A stretch of DNA of 64,000 nucleotides from positions 10,912,001-10,976,000 of the forward strand of contig JAPYXD010000704.1 in assembly GCA_030998225.1 (NCBI GenBank), written 5' to 3'. A program made the translations under genes and the position numbers. The notes under the pieces were generated by a model, which was given only the letters and a program-made list of their open reading frames with translations, was not told the origin of the DNA and ran no database searches. The DNA is from Diplolepis rosae. Its lineage: Eukaryota > Arthropoda > Insecta > Hymenoptera > Diplolepididae. Positions 35,061 to 44,824 of the stretch are shown here, one piece after another; the first letter of the stretch is position 1, and each line of letters begins with the position of its first letter.

Positions 35061-36050
35061 AAACTCGGATGTGCTATGTTTTCTTCACATCAACATTGTA
35101 AACATTTATCCATCTGTTTCTTTTTGAGATTTGATTTTCATGGACTTCAGACCAAAATTTATAGCTCAGAAAAACCAACTGGGATCCAATGAAATTTCAA
35201 CCAGAATTACGTATAGTGTAGGAAATCTTTTTAAAAGACAATACCATTAAATTTTAACGATACCTTTTAGGGTAGATTTCTATTAATAATTCGAATTGCG
35301 TATTTGGCGATCGGTTATCGTTAACGGCTCAACTGTAGTAATTGTATGTCACTTATGTCAGTGAAATGTCAGTGATTTATATTGGATCTGAAAAATACAC
35401 AAAGGGCTTCTTTGATGAAGAATTTTATTATTTACGTCTTTTTTTAATTCATCGATAAAAACTTGGAATTGCTTCTGACTAAAATGCTTTAAGGGTTGCG
35501 CCACCCCTCAGGGCCGAAAACGAGGTCTAATTTGAGAATTTTATCATCGGAAAACGAAACAACCGAAGGTAAATTTTTATGCATAATATCGCTGTCCTTG
35601 TCATTTGTTCCATTTCTTTCTTCTATGCTGAGTACAAACGGTAGATATTGTGGCTGCCACATATTTTATCCAACTGCAACAAAAAAATTCAGTGATATAT
35701 TAAACATGAATGACTATCAGGTGACCTCACAGTTTTTCGAAATTTTGATCTGCAGCTGAATAGTCATTTTTTTTGTTGAAAAAATGCGTTTCTCCTGATG
35801 TTTGATTTCATTTGCTATAATATATGTATAAAAATATATTTTTTATTTCTGGAAACCTTCGCGGCGCTTGATAAAGAGTGTATTTATTAACATCCCATAA
35901 AAATTTCAGAACAATCGGATGAAAATTGTAATTCTAAATCGTCGCAACGAACTGTTTAAGGTAACATCTTATGATATTTTCTACGCAAGTCTTGGGCTAT
36001 TTGTGTTACATGTTTCATCTTCAAATAACCTATGTGTATTATTATTTATT
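35061..36050. other. No gene seen
   Basis: 35490-35760 has moderate GC and an 87-codon frame without family features. No repeat partner recognised. Confidence 0.5.
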
Positions 36051-36052
36051 TT

Positions 36053-36092
36053 AGTCTTGATAAGGAATGAAGCTTCATTCGAAACGTCGACT
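36053..36092 (+). ncRNA. Hammerhead-like motif, U3-A8 variant
   Basis: AGTC, core TTGATAA, one G, perfect 6-bp helix GAATGA/TCATTC with an AGCT loop, GAAA, CGT, C, then GACT closing a 4-bp stem I. Downstream near 36150, CCAGAAAGGCCATC resembles the outer end of the foldback at 8725-9963. Confidence 0.55.
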
Positions 36093-36287
36093 TGCTGAGG
36101 AAATTAATAAATATTCTTTTTCAAAGGAATTTTGAAACTGAACTTTTGATTTCCTTCTTATAACATCTTAACAAATACCAGAAAGGCCATCATCTACTTA
36201 ATCGAAAATTGTAATAGTTACTATGTACACTGTTTTCAAAAACGTTATTTCTAGAAAAACGCATTCGAAGTTTTAGAATGCATATTT
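36093..36287. repeat. 3' part of the family of 8725-9963
   Basis: The AATAAATATTC and CCAGAAAGGCCATCATCTAC phrases parallel those after the 9904 motif. Confidence 0.5.
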
Positions 36288-36342
36288 TCTATATCTATGA
36301 TGGCATAAAAATAAAACGTAAAAAAGGTACAAAAAGACAGAA

Positions 36343-36385
36343 TGGCAAACGTTTTGGCCACATATGGGGGCTCTCTTCAGTGCCA
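36343..36385 (-). ncRNA. Hammerhead-like motif, inactivated core (G12A)
   Basis: Minus strand: TGGCA, CTGAAGA, one G, imperfect helix, AAAA in place of GAAA, CGT, T, TGCCA. Loss of G12 should abolish cleavage. Confidence 0.6.
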
Positions 36386-36832
36386 AAAATTATAAAATTA
36401 ATTAAAATTTTTGTGAAAGATTAAAATATAGGAAGTAATTAAAATAACGCAAATCATAAGTCTCAAAAACTTATCTTGTAGCTTGCAAATCAAAATGAAG
36501 TAGTCCAGTATGGAAATCACACATTGAAAAATATGTACAGTCCGCTGTATACAAACAAAAAGGATAACACGAACGAAACTTAGTAATTTTCAATTAAACC
36601 GGACATTAAATTTTTGAAAAGATGTCCATAATTATTCTTAATAACGAAAAATATGATTTAATTGAAAATTACTAAGTTTCGTGCATGTTATCCTATTTGT
36701 ATACAGTGGACTCTACATATTTTTTCAATGCGTGATTCCCGCACTGGACTACTTTATTTTGATTTGCAAGCTATAAGATAACTTCCTATATTTTAATCCT
36801 TCACAAAAATTTTTAATTAATTTTGTAATTTT

Positions 36833-36875
36833 TGGCACTGAAGAGAGCCCCTATATGTGGCCAAAACGTTTGCCA
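36833..36875 (+). ncRNA. Hammerhead-like motif, inactivated core (G12A)
   Basis: Same structure and the same AAAA change as its partner at 36343-36385, on the opposite strand. Confidence 0.6.
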
Positions 36876-36997
36876 TTCTGTATTTTTTTACCTTTTTTTA
36901 CGTTTTATCATATCTATCATTAATAAGTTTTAAATGAAGAAAATAAAAATCTGACCCTATGCCAAAACAACCAAAAATGAATATAGTACAAATTCTA

Positions 36998-37182
36998 CAT
37001 TGAGAAAAAAATGCTATTGAATCTATAGAATTTCTGACAAAAGCAGGTATATTATTGATTCAAAAAAATATGCCAATGAAATTGATACATATGCTACCAA
37101 TTCTATAACATATTGATTTGAATCAATGATATACATGCTTTTAGCAGAAATGCTATAAATTCAATAGCATTTTTTCTCAGTG
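36998..37182. mobile_element. MITE with GCTATTGAATC word
   Basis: Ends CATTGAGAAAAAAATGC and the complement of CACTGAGAAAAAATGC, TA on both sides (36996-36997, 37183-37184), 185 bp. The interior repeats ATTGATTC and GAATCAAT words. Confidence 0.92.
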
Positions 37183-37253
37183 TATCATACATAAAGTTTT
37201 TTTTTTATTTGGGTGTAAATCTAAAATACCTATATAAATATTTCTTTGATATA

Positions 37254-38335
37254 CACAGTGACCCATTTTAATCTATAACCCCAAATATCTTCTAAAATAC
37301 TTTATCTACGAAAAATGGTTCGGACAAAAGTTGACTAGGACCGAGGGGGACATTTGACTGTACCGTCATTTTTGATCTTAAGGTCAATTTTCAAGGTCAA
37401 ATGGAGGTGAGACCCTTTTCTTAAATGAGAACCCCTATTTTTGACTGCGAATTTGAAAAGATCGGGAAATTATACGTCAAAAATAACCCGTGGAAAAATG
37501 GTTTTTGTGACCTTGGAAAGACACTGGCACTGGTACCAATGGTGAGAGGCAAGGGGACTCACGTTAATCAACCACCCGAAACGTGAGAGGCAAGGGGAAC
37601 TTACGACAAGAAAGAACCCCAATGGAAACAGAACTTACTACGTCCACGCCGTTGTTTCTGGGTAACGCTAAAAGTAAGGACAAAGTGCCTTTTTTTGTAA
37701 CTAGTCACAGAGAAGTGACATTATCAAGATTGTCACTTTTGTAACTACATAGTCACAGTCTTTACATCTTATCCGAAATGATTGTTACTGTCTGGGTGTG
37801 TTTGGAGGGTGTTGTGATAACAATCCACAGCCTGAAGCCTACAGAAAAAATTTATCCAGGCACAGAGTTCAATCTAAGAAAGATCGTCTTGACCTTCAAG
37901 TCACCTTAAAAATTGACCTGAAGGTCATGATGGTCAAGGTGATGTACACCTTAAAATATTATCGACTTTTTTGAAGCATCTTGAACGTTTGTTTACCCCG
38001 AGAAACCAAGACAATTCAGAAAAAGGGCATCTGGTCGTTTCTCAGACATTTGACCTTAATTTTTTACCTTTCCAAGGTCACAAAAACCATTTTTCCACAG
38101 GTAATTTTTGACGTGAAATTTCCCGCTCTTTTCAAATCCGCAGTCAAAAATAGGGGTTCTCATTTAAGAAAAGGGTCTTACCTCCATTTGACCTTGAAAA
38201 TTGACCTTAAGATCAAAAATGACGGTACAGTCAAATGTCCCCCTTGGTCCTGGTGAACTTTTGTCAGAACCACTTTTTCGTAGATAAAGTATTTTAGAAG
38301 ATATTTGGGATTATAGATTAAAATGGGTCACTGTG
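37254..38335. mobile_element. Mariner-like 1.1-kb palindromic element
   Basis: Ends CACAGTGACCCATTTTAATC, TA on both sides (37252-37253, 38336-38337). The inverted arms extend about 260 bp (37254-37518 and 38072-38335). The 550-bp centre is GC-richer with GTGAGAGGCAAGGGGA twice. Open frames here are mirror images of the arms and no transposase remains. AAGGTCA occurs many times. Confidence 0.88.
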
Positions 38336-38513
38336 TATTTAAGGCAATTGATAATAACAGTGCTTCCGAATAAAGTACTTTGATAAAGAAAATTGTTTGG
38401 AATAAACTGATAATTTGGCTTAAATATGTATGTGTAACATTTTTCTAAACTTTGTCCACAAATTGTAAAGTGACATGTTTGATGTCATGTCTGCTATTAT
38501 ATTGACCCAAAAT

Positions 38514-38690
38514 TCACAGAATTTTTGTTAATTTATCATTTTTTTGGCATTGGATCAGCCTCTTTTTATTTTCTTCTATTGAAATTTTCAATGCTACTTA
38601 CGATAAAAAAAAAACGCAAAAAAAGAGAAAAGGCAAACGTTTCGGCCACATATGGGGGCCCTCTTCAGTGCCATAGATTTAAAGATTAAT
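38514..38690. mobile_element. One end of the 23107-23771 family
   Basis: TTGGCATTGGATCAGCCTC, then the hammerhead-like motif; the other end was not found. Confidence 0.7.
38632..38672 (-). ncRNA. Hammerhead-like motif, canonical core
   Basis: Minus strand: GGCA, CTGAAGA, one G, helix GGCC/GGCC, GAAA, CGT, T, TGCC. Stem I is 4 bp. All core bases kept. Confidence 0.6.
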
Positions 38691-39779
38691 TCAATTATAA
38701 GTCGAAGTTTCTTTGCCATAAAGTAAAGTTTGGAAAACATTAACATTTTTTTGGTATAAATTAATGTTTACAAACAAGCTGAGTTAAAAACCTGGAAAAT
38801 TGCGTAGCATCATGTTAAAGATTGTACGAATTGTAAATTTTGAAAAAAATTAACTTGTATGTTGCAAGTATACATATAATTTTACACATAGTCTTTTTTG
38901 CTAGCAGGTTAAGTATAAAATACTCTCTAAATCCGAATCTCAACCAAATATATTTTCCAAGTCTGCCGTTTCTGGCGAAAGAAAAATTAAATAGCTACTC
39001 AAGTCAACCAAAAAATCCTCTGGAAGAGTTGAAAGCCCCAAAATTGAAAAAACTGAAATTTTGCCAACAACTGGTTGTCCCATCCTAAGCGAGCAGAATA
39101 TTAAAATGTAAAGGAAGTGGAAATGCAAGAGTTTCAATGTGGACTGGCAATTTGGAACAATCGTATTTTATTGTTATTAATTTGCAAGGCAAACAACAAT
39201 TTGCTTGTTGTAACGGTTTTACGAGATCCTTGAATTTAGCAGTTGACATAAATCTGGCAATCCACAAATTCTCTAACCTCTATAGCCTTTAGGGACTTTA
39301 AGTATCCTCGTCCTGTCGTAAACAGTGTGGCCAACTTCTCTTTGTATAGGCAAGTTTGTGTGCATCGAAAGCGTGTGCTTAGTAAATGAAACATAAAGCG
39401 AGACTCGACACGTGGCAGCACAACACGAGCAAGTACTTTCAGGCTAATGAACTTGTAGAAAGTTTGGTTGGGTGATAAACTTCACCCCACTTATTTTCCG
39501 GTTGTGCAAAGTGTCCCGATCCTCCATTAGAAAGAAAAATGGAATAGACTGTATCTTATTATCATAAGTACCTATTGCTCGGTGTTTGCCACATTGTCCC
39601 TCAAAAGTAACGCGATAACATTACCGTTACTTTTTGTGGTTATAGCGCAAGTTATATTATCACTTTTGACAATTTTATTCATTCTAATACACTTTAATGT
39701 ACAAGAAGTGAATCAAATTTAATATTTTTGTAAATTTTGAAAAATTAATATGCATGTTTCTCAAATTGCATTCACTTTT
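38691..39779. other. No gene seen
   Basis: 39080-39560 looks unique and less AT-rich. Several overlapping minus frames there have no family features. Confidence 0.5.
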
Positions 39780-39960
39780 AATAACAATGTATTCAAAATT
39801 ATAAAGATTATTAAAATAAATACACATGTGTATTTAAATTTGAATAAAAGTTTGAATTTTTTAAGGTGAAAGTATTTTAAATTTAATAGGCTACTGAAAA
39901 AACTTCCATTACATGTAATGGATTTTTAATACAAACATTTCTAATTGTATATCACTGGAA
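39780..39960 (+). repeat. R-family repeat
   Basis: ATACACATGTGTAT, GTGAAAGTATTTTAAATTTA and TCCATTACATGTAATGGA are shared with 60990-61140. Confidence 0.8.
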
Positions 39961-40148
39961 AAAACATTTATTACCATTTCAAATAAATAATAGTACTGCT
40001 ATATTCAAAATACATATATGTATGGTTATTCGAGAACTATTTTAACTTTAATGAGGAAAAAATAACAAATGCGCATTTGCATGAAGAAAATATGTTTCGA
40101 TATAACAGAAAGTGTTATTTGTAATGTTCATAATTTAAGGCACAGATA

Positions 40149-40296
40149 ACGTTCTTTTTTGTCCGCCTTATACCGAAAGTTAGCCGAGACGGTGTCCTTT
40201 TGCGTGCAGAAAGTTGATTTTCCCGCACAGTGCGGTAAAATTTTAAGTGTGCGGAAAATCAACTTTCCGTACGCAAGGCGGACAAAAAATATCATT
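40149..40296. repeat. Hairpin MITE
   Basis: TTTTTGTCCGCCTT and its complement at the ends, then GCGTGCAGAAAGTTGATTTT against its near complement, around AGTGCGGTAAAATTTTAAGT. Related to 22262-22400. Confidence 0.85.
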
Positions 40297-40307
40297 CGTA
40301 TCAAATG

Positions 40308-40410
40308 CGGAAAGGCGTATTTTAACGCAAGAGAGAGTAGCGACGAGGGCCCAGGCGAAACGAAGGAACCGATGCGAACCTTTCCGCACTTGATAGGAAA
40401 TATACTATTT
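40308..40410. repeat. Short hairpin, GC-rich centre
   Basis: ATCAAATGCGGAAAGG pairs with CCTTTCCGCACTTGAT; centre GCGACGAGGGCCCAGGCG. Confidence 0.75.
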
Positions 40411-40741
40411 TCCGTTTCCTTTGCTGTAAAAAAGTAATTTTTTCGTTAACTTTTCCTCGTGTCTTATTCATTACACAGGTCTGCAAGATTTTGTTCTTGA
40501 AAAGCTATGGGTCGTTTCCGGAGTAATTTTTGACGTAGAATCCGAATCCGGAATCAGAATCAGCCTATCACATCAGGATTTTGAGATATTTGAGGTTATA
40601 TGCTCGAAAAATGGGGGTTTTCGCTACTTTTGAGGTTATGTACAGGGCGCAAGAAATTTTTTTGGTTTTTTTCTCAAATGTCATCATTTAGCACTACTCT
40701 TTCCCTTCAAAATGAGCTATTATTAAACAGTCATGAGCGAT

Positions 40742-41728
40742 TTTTTTTTCACAAAGATACGGCCATATCAAGTTTTGACATTTATCCGCACAACCTTATG
40801 AGCTTTCACATTGACTCATTGGTGCATACCATTCTGCATTCGAAAATTTATCTTGAAAATTTGTGCTTGCGGGTTTTGATGGTCGGTGAATAAGAATTTA
40901 CAGTCAGAAAATTGACATTTCCATTTCTAAGATGGAGGATTCAAAATGGCGGATCGAAATTAACGAAATTAAACGCTTTCGCTCTCTAAAAACTCTTTAT
41001 TCAAAATTATTATAAGAGGATTTATTAGGTCGCTGATTTTAAATATTATTTTATTTCTAAAAATTGCAAGTAGATGATCTGATATGGCTGATGAAAAATC
41101 TCACATTACTTCTTTTTCCTGAGAATGTGTACTCGAAGCTTTTTTTAGGTCGCTTATTACAAAATCGGAATCGACCTCTACAGATTTAAACAGAAAAATC
41201 AAAATGGTAGACCAGAATCAAGAAATTTATACTATTTATCACTATTTAGCTAATTTTTATTCTTTATTTTAAATTCATCACCTTGAGCAAAAAATTCTTT
41301 TTTTTTTTACATGAAATACTTGGCGGCCGTAAAACCCCCGAATGCAGGATTTCAGATACCAATACTGTGTTCTCTGTCGATTTCGATCCTCGACATTGAA
41401 TCTACCATCTTGGAAATGGAGATGTTAATCTTGCGACCTCATTTTCGTAATCAGCAACTCCGAAACCCCCGAGTAAGAGTTTTTAGAGAGCAAAATCGTT
41501 TAATTTCCTAAATTTCGATCCGCCATGTTGAATCCGCCATCTTAGAAATGGAAATGTCAATTTTCTGACTGTAAATTCTTATTCACAGACCATCAAAACC
41601 CACAAGCACAAATTTTCAAGATAAATTTTCGAATGCAAAATGGTATGCACCAAAGAGTCAATGTGAATGCTCATAAGGTTGTTCGGATAAATGTGAAAAC
41701 TTGATAAGGCCGTATCTTTGTGAAAAAA
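40742..41728. mobile_element. Long inverted repeat with AAAATGGCGGAT core phrases
   Basis: Arms 40742-41003 and 41471-41728 are inverted (CACAAAGATACGGCCATATC against its near complement). The spacer 41004-41470 holds more diverged versions of the same words. Related in style to 29146-29500 and 30460-32630. Confidence 0.88.
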
Positions 41729-41730
41729 CG

Positions 41731-42540
41731 TTATTGCAACGTAATTAATCGACTACAATAAACGAGTAAGTCAAATACTACAGCAAAGTAAATCGGTTAC
41801 GACAGTCAAGTATTTTGGTTGCTGCAATCGAGTTGATAAGCTACAGTAGCCAAGTTAGTCGAATACTGCAGTGGAGTAAATCGATTGCGACAGTCGAGTA
41901 GTTTGGCTACTGTAACCGAATCGATCAACTGCGATAAGCGAGTGGGTCAAATACTGCAGTAGAGTAAATCGGTTACAAGAGTCGAGTAGATTGGATGCTC
42001 CAACTTAGTCGATCGGCTAAAATAGCAAAGTTGGTAAGTTATTGCAACATAATTAATCGACTACAATAATCAAGTAAGTCAAATACTGCAGCAAAGTAAA
42101 TCGGTTACGAGATTCGAGTAATTTGGTTGCTGCAATCGAGTCCATAAGCTACAGTACCCAAGTGAGTCGAATACTACAGTAGAGTAAATCGGTTGCGGCA
42201 GTCGAGTAGTTTAGCTACTGTAACCGAATCGATTTGTTACGAACGTCAAGTAGTTCGGTTGCTGTAACCGAGTTGCCATGGCTACGATAAGCGAGTAGGT
42301 TATTTATTGCAACCGAGGTGATTGGCTACAAAATCCGCATGAGTCAAACAGAACAGTAGAATAAATCGGTTGCGACAGTTAAGTAGTTTAGCAACGCAAC
42401 CCAGTCAATTAGCTACAATAAATGAGTGTGTTAACTACCACAATAGAGTGAGTCGATTGCGACAGTCGTTTTGTTTGACTATCATAGTAATATAAATCGG
42501 TTCCTATCAATAAATAAGGTCAGTTATCGCAATCGAGGAG
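41731..42540 (+). repeat. Degenerate satellite
   Basis: TTATTGCAAC followed by a near-identical block starts at 41731 and 42039 (308-base period). Inside, GTAAATCGGTT, GACAGTCGAGTAG and CTGTAACCGA recur about every 100 bases. No frame. Confidence 0.82.
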
Positions 42541-42799
42541 GTGCGAAAATTTCAATTATGCCATTGCAGCCAAGTTTACTCTGCCAAATTTAGCAAAAAA
42601 GTTTGCAGGTGTTATATTAGAAGTATTACTCGGTTATTTTCAGAAAAAAATTGTTTATGTTTAACAATCATTTTGTTAAATGAATTAAGATCTTCGGTAA
42701 AGTCTGACAAAGTTCTGTTTAATCAAGCTACAATTTTATTGTAAAAAAACAAGTTTTTTAGTAAAATACACTTCAGTTTCTTTGCTTAGGTCAAGTATA

Positions 42800-42858
42800 T
42801 TCACTATATATCACTATCATCACTATATATCACTATATATCACTATATATCACTATAC
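42800..42858 (+). repeat. Microsatellite, about 10-bp unit (TATATATCAC)
   Basis: ATATATCACT repeats with one interruption. Confidence 0.9.
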
Positions 42859-42859
42859 T

Positions 42860-43093
42860 ATTCATGAAATTCAAACTTTTATATTAATTCAGTTTCGGTT
42901 GATATCTCAAGAGACGGAACGAATATTTTGACCAATTCGGCTTTCGTCTTGGAAATAAAACAATAATGCGAAGAGACTTTTTTTTTATCATTGAGGCAAA
43001 ACAAAACTGTGAGAAGATTTTCATTTTTTCTTTGAGATGAAAAGCAAATAGGTCAACAATTTCGTTTCTTCTCTAGGATAGAAAATTAAATTA
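42860..43093. repeat. Decayed palindromic repeat flanking the Tigger
   Basis: CAGTTTCG, GACGGAAC and GAGGCAAAAC words alternate with complements; similar words return at 43890-44025. Confidence 0.5.
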
Positions 43094-43628
43094 CACTCGA
43101 GATTCCCTATAACGAGGCCTTGGCCTCCCTTTTACGAGCGCGTTACGCCTCCCCATAACGAGCAGACGATCGACCCCTCTTCCCCCAATACTACGGAATG
43201 AAGCGCGCTCGAATTTGAAACGTTGTATTTTTTGCAAATTTCCCAATTTTTCATCCCGTTTTCCAAATTTGTTAAAATTTCCATTTTTTTATTAATGGTC
43301 AAGACTTTTCTTTTTTTCTGGAAATATTCAAAAATACACCTAATAAGCATAGATATTTTTATTATTATATTATTATATTTTTAGTATTTTGAGTACATAC
43401 TGTCAAATAAGTCAATTCCATGTTCAATACTCGCAAAAATCTTTTTTATACGCTTTTTACTATGTAAATACAATTATTCACATGGCATCACTGACAGACT
43501 GACTGCGCGCATCATATAATGCGCATAACAGCGCGTAGCAACAAGTAGGATATGGAGGGGATCCCTCTCGCGCTCGATGCAGAGAGGTCTCCGATGCTCG
43601 AGCTTCTCGTTATAGGGAATCTTGAGTG
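43094..43628 (-). mobile_element. Tigger/pogo-like element, internally deleted
   Basis: Ends CACTCGAGATTCCCTATAAC and the complement of CACTCAAGATTCCCTATAAC, TA on both sides (43092-43093, 43629-43630). At 535 bp it keeps only part of a transposase N-terminus on the minus strand. Confidence 0.9.
43201..43317 (-). pseudogene. Tigger transposase N-terminal HTH remnant
   Basis: KKRKVLTINKKMEIL, then LENGMKNWEICKKYNVSNSS, matches the pattern of the CENP-B/Tigger N-terminal HTH (KRK-L, K-EI, E-G, A-KY-VS-S). The catalytic DDE domain is absent, so it cannot transpose itself. Confidence 0.85.
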
Positions 43629-43630
43629 TA

Positions 43631-44035
43631 GTCGGAAATTCCGATTTGTGTCTTGGAAAACGAAAGTATAAATAAAATATATGTATGACCTGGGTAGAAA
43701 TATCCAAACAATTTTAATGTTCTCTCTATCAAACATAATAATAAAAAATAATATTCCTCAGAATTTATCTTAAAAATTATTCTCTTTGAAAAATAAAAAA
43801 GATGATTAACAATCTTCTGTTTTTGACTTTTTACCCTGAGTAGGACTTTATAAATAGCTTTTGACCACAGTCGCATTTGGATTTCGTATCAGTTTCAATT
43901 CTCATAAGACGAAACAAAAATCTAATTGGAATTTAGTTCCATATATGTGACAAAACCAAACTGCAAACACAGTTTCGTTTCATTTCTGAGGCGAAACTAA
44001 ACTCCAATTATACTTTTGTTTTGTCTTCGAGATCA
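43631..44035. other. Palindromic words, no gene seen
   Basis: 43892-44025 contains AGACGAAACAAAAATC and a complementary half; the rest is AT-rich. Confidence 0.5.
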
Positions 44036-44283
44036 TACATAACAAAATGTCGCTGCACATTGTAAGTAACAAAATAAAAAGAATCATGACAATTGGTTAA
44101 AAAATAAAAAAGTCATTCAAAGTCAAAAAATGTCAAAAAAAATTCAACATTTGTAGTTTAAACATACATAAAAGTGCTGGAATTAAAACAAAACCGAAAA
44201 GCTTTCTAAATAAAGGTACTGAACATAAAAAAATTATATGGAAGGTCTAAACTCAAAAAATAAAAATATTAAAGGTGGCGGTT
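44036..44283. repeat. FB-B single arm upstream of the exon
   Basis: Matches the right arms at 34500-34806 and 52915-53125 (AAAAAAATTATATGGAAGGT, AAAGGTACTGAACATAAA). No partner arm nearby. Confidence 0.82.
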
Positions 44284-44389
44284 CCCCTCAAGGGCGAAGT
44301 ATAATAGCGATGTAATTGATATATTATTATTATGTTTAAGTTCTTTCAAATTGGGAAGCAATATTTCAGTTATAATAATCTATAAAAAT

Positions 44390-44403
44390 CTTTTTTGTTT
44401 CAG
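44390..44403 (+). promoter_or_regulatory. 3' splice site of the Mxd exon
   Basis: A run of T and C ends in CAG directly before the first exon base. Reading on into the intron upstream breaks the match to the bHLH family at exactly this point, which supports the boundary. Confidence 0.88.
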
Positions 44404-44518
44404 GCGAGCACACCTCAGAAATTGCCTTGAAAAGCTAAAAGTGTTAGTACCTCTTGGTCCAGAAACGTCAAGACACACCACACTGGGTCTTCTAACCAAG
44501 GCCAAGCGTTTTATCAAG
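44404..44518 (+). CDS. Internal exon of an Mxd/Mxi1-like (MAD family) bHLH transcription repressor
   Basis: The exon encodes 38 full codons after one leading base. The peptide begins [12 protein letters not shown], continues [16 protein letters not shown] and ends TKAKRFIK. This is bHLH helix 1, the loop and most of helix 2 of the MAD/MXD family. The GPE-SRHTTL loop and the TKAK of helix 2 separate it from Max and Mnt. MXD proteins pair with Max on E-boxes and recruit Sin3 through an N-terminal SID; these roles are family knowledge. A pyrimidine tract and CAG precede base 44404, and GTGAGT follows 44518. The exon starts in phase 2 (the first G completes an Arg codon) and ends in phase 0. The basic region and leucine zipper must lie in other exons; I found none in the window. 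The frame is open and shows strong conservation, unlike anything around it. The nearest repeat arm ends about 120 bases upstream. Confidence 0.93.
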
Positions 44519-44524
44519 GTGAGT
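44516..44524 (+). promoter_or_regulatory. 5' splice site of the Mxd exon
   Basis: AAG followed by GTGAGT is a near-consensus donor. It falls after the Ile-Lys codons where helix 2 of the family is interrupted, leaving phase 0. Confidence 0.9.
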
Positions 44525-44693
44525 ACAAACAGGTGCATCTTTCCTCATTCGACGTGACAAAACTTTATAGCATTCTTGGCTACTAAGAGACAGGAAACGG
44601 ATGCAACAAATGAACCTAATTATAACTCAGAATAGTACCATTTTCAAGTTTTTTACACCTTGCAATAAATTTTCAGCAGCTCAGAGTAAACTA

Positions 44694-44800
44694 CACTGAG
44701 AGAACGATTTAGTATGGCTAGCCAAAGTTTTGCTGAGCTGAACACATTTTATTGTTTGTTTATTTTTGTTGGCCTAACAACATTTTTTTGCTGGCCAAAT
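44694..44800 (+). mobile_element. Left end of a CACTGAGAGAACG MITE
   Basis: TA then CACTGAGAGAACGATTTAG; the interior has GGCTAGCCAAAG and GGCC words. The right end is not found, probably lost at the N-family junction. Confidence 0.5.
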
Positions 44801-44824
44801 AATAGAATATTGTGCAACTAGGAA

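Larger units (their letters stand above)
36288..36920. mobile_element. Foldback with a hammerhead-like motif in each arm
   Basis: Arms 36288-36600 and 36655-36920 are inverted around a 54-base loop (GCTGTATACAAACAAAAAGG against its near complement). The sequence after 36920 keeps the CTGACCCTATGCC outer end of the 23107-23771 family; the left outer end is missing. Confidence 0.9.

Noticed and set aside
37981..38256. 91-codon plus-strand frame
   Set aside because: Lies in the arm of the 37254-38335 palindrome; its mirror copy is not conserved as protein.
37863..38256. Second exon of the Mxd gene
   Set aside because: Searched by eye for the basic region upstream and the leucine zipper downstream of 44404-44518; no segment showed the expected residues with splice sites.
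41731..42540. CRISPR-like array
   Set aside because: Units are degenerate, without identical short repeats and unique spacers, in clearly eukaryotic DNA.
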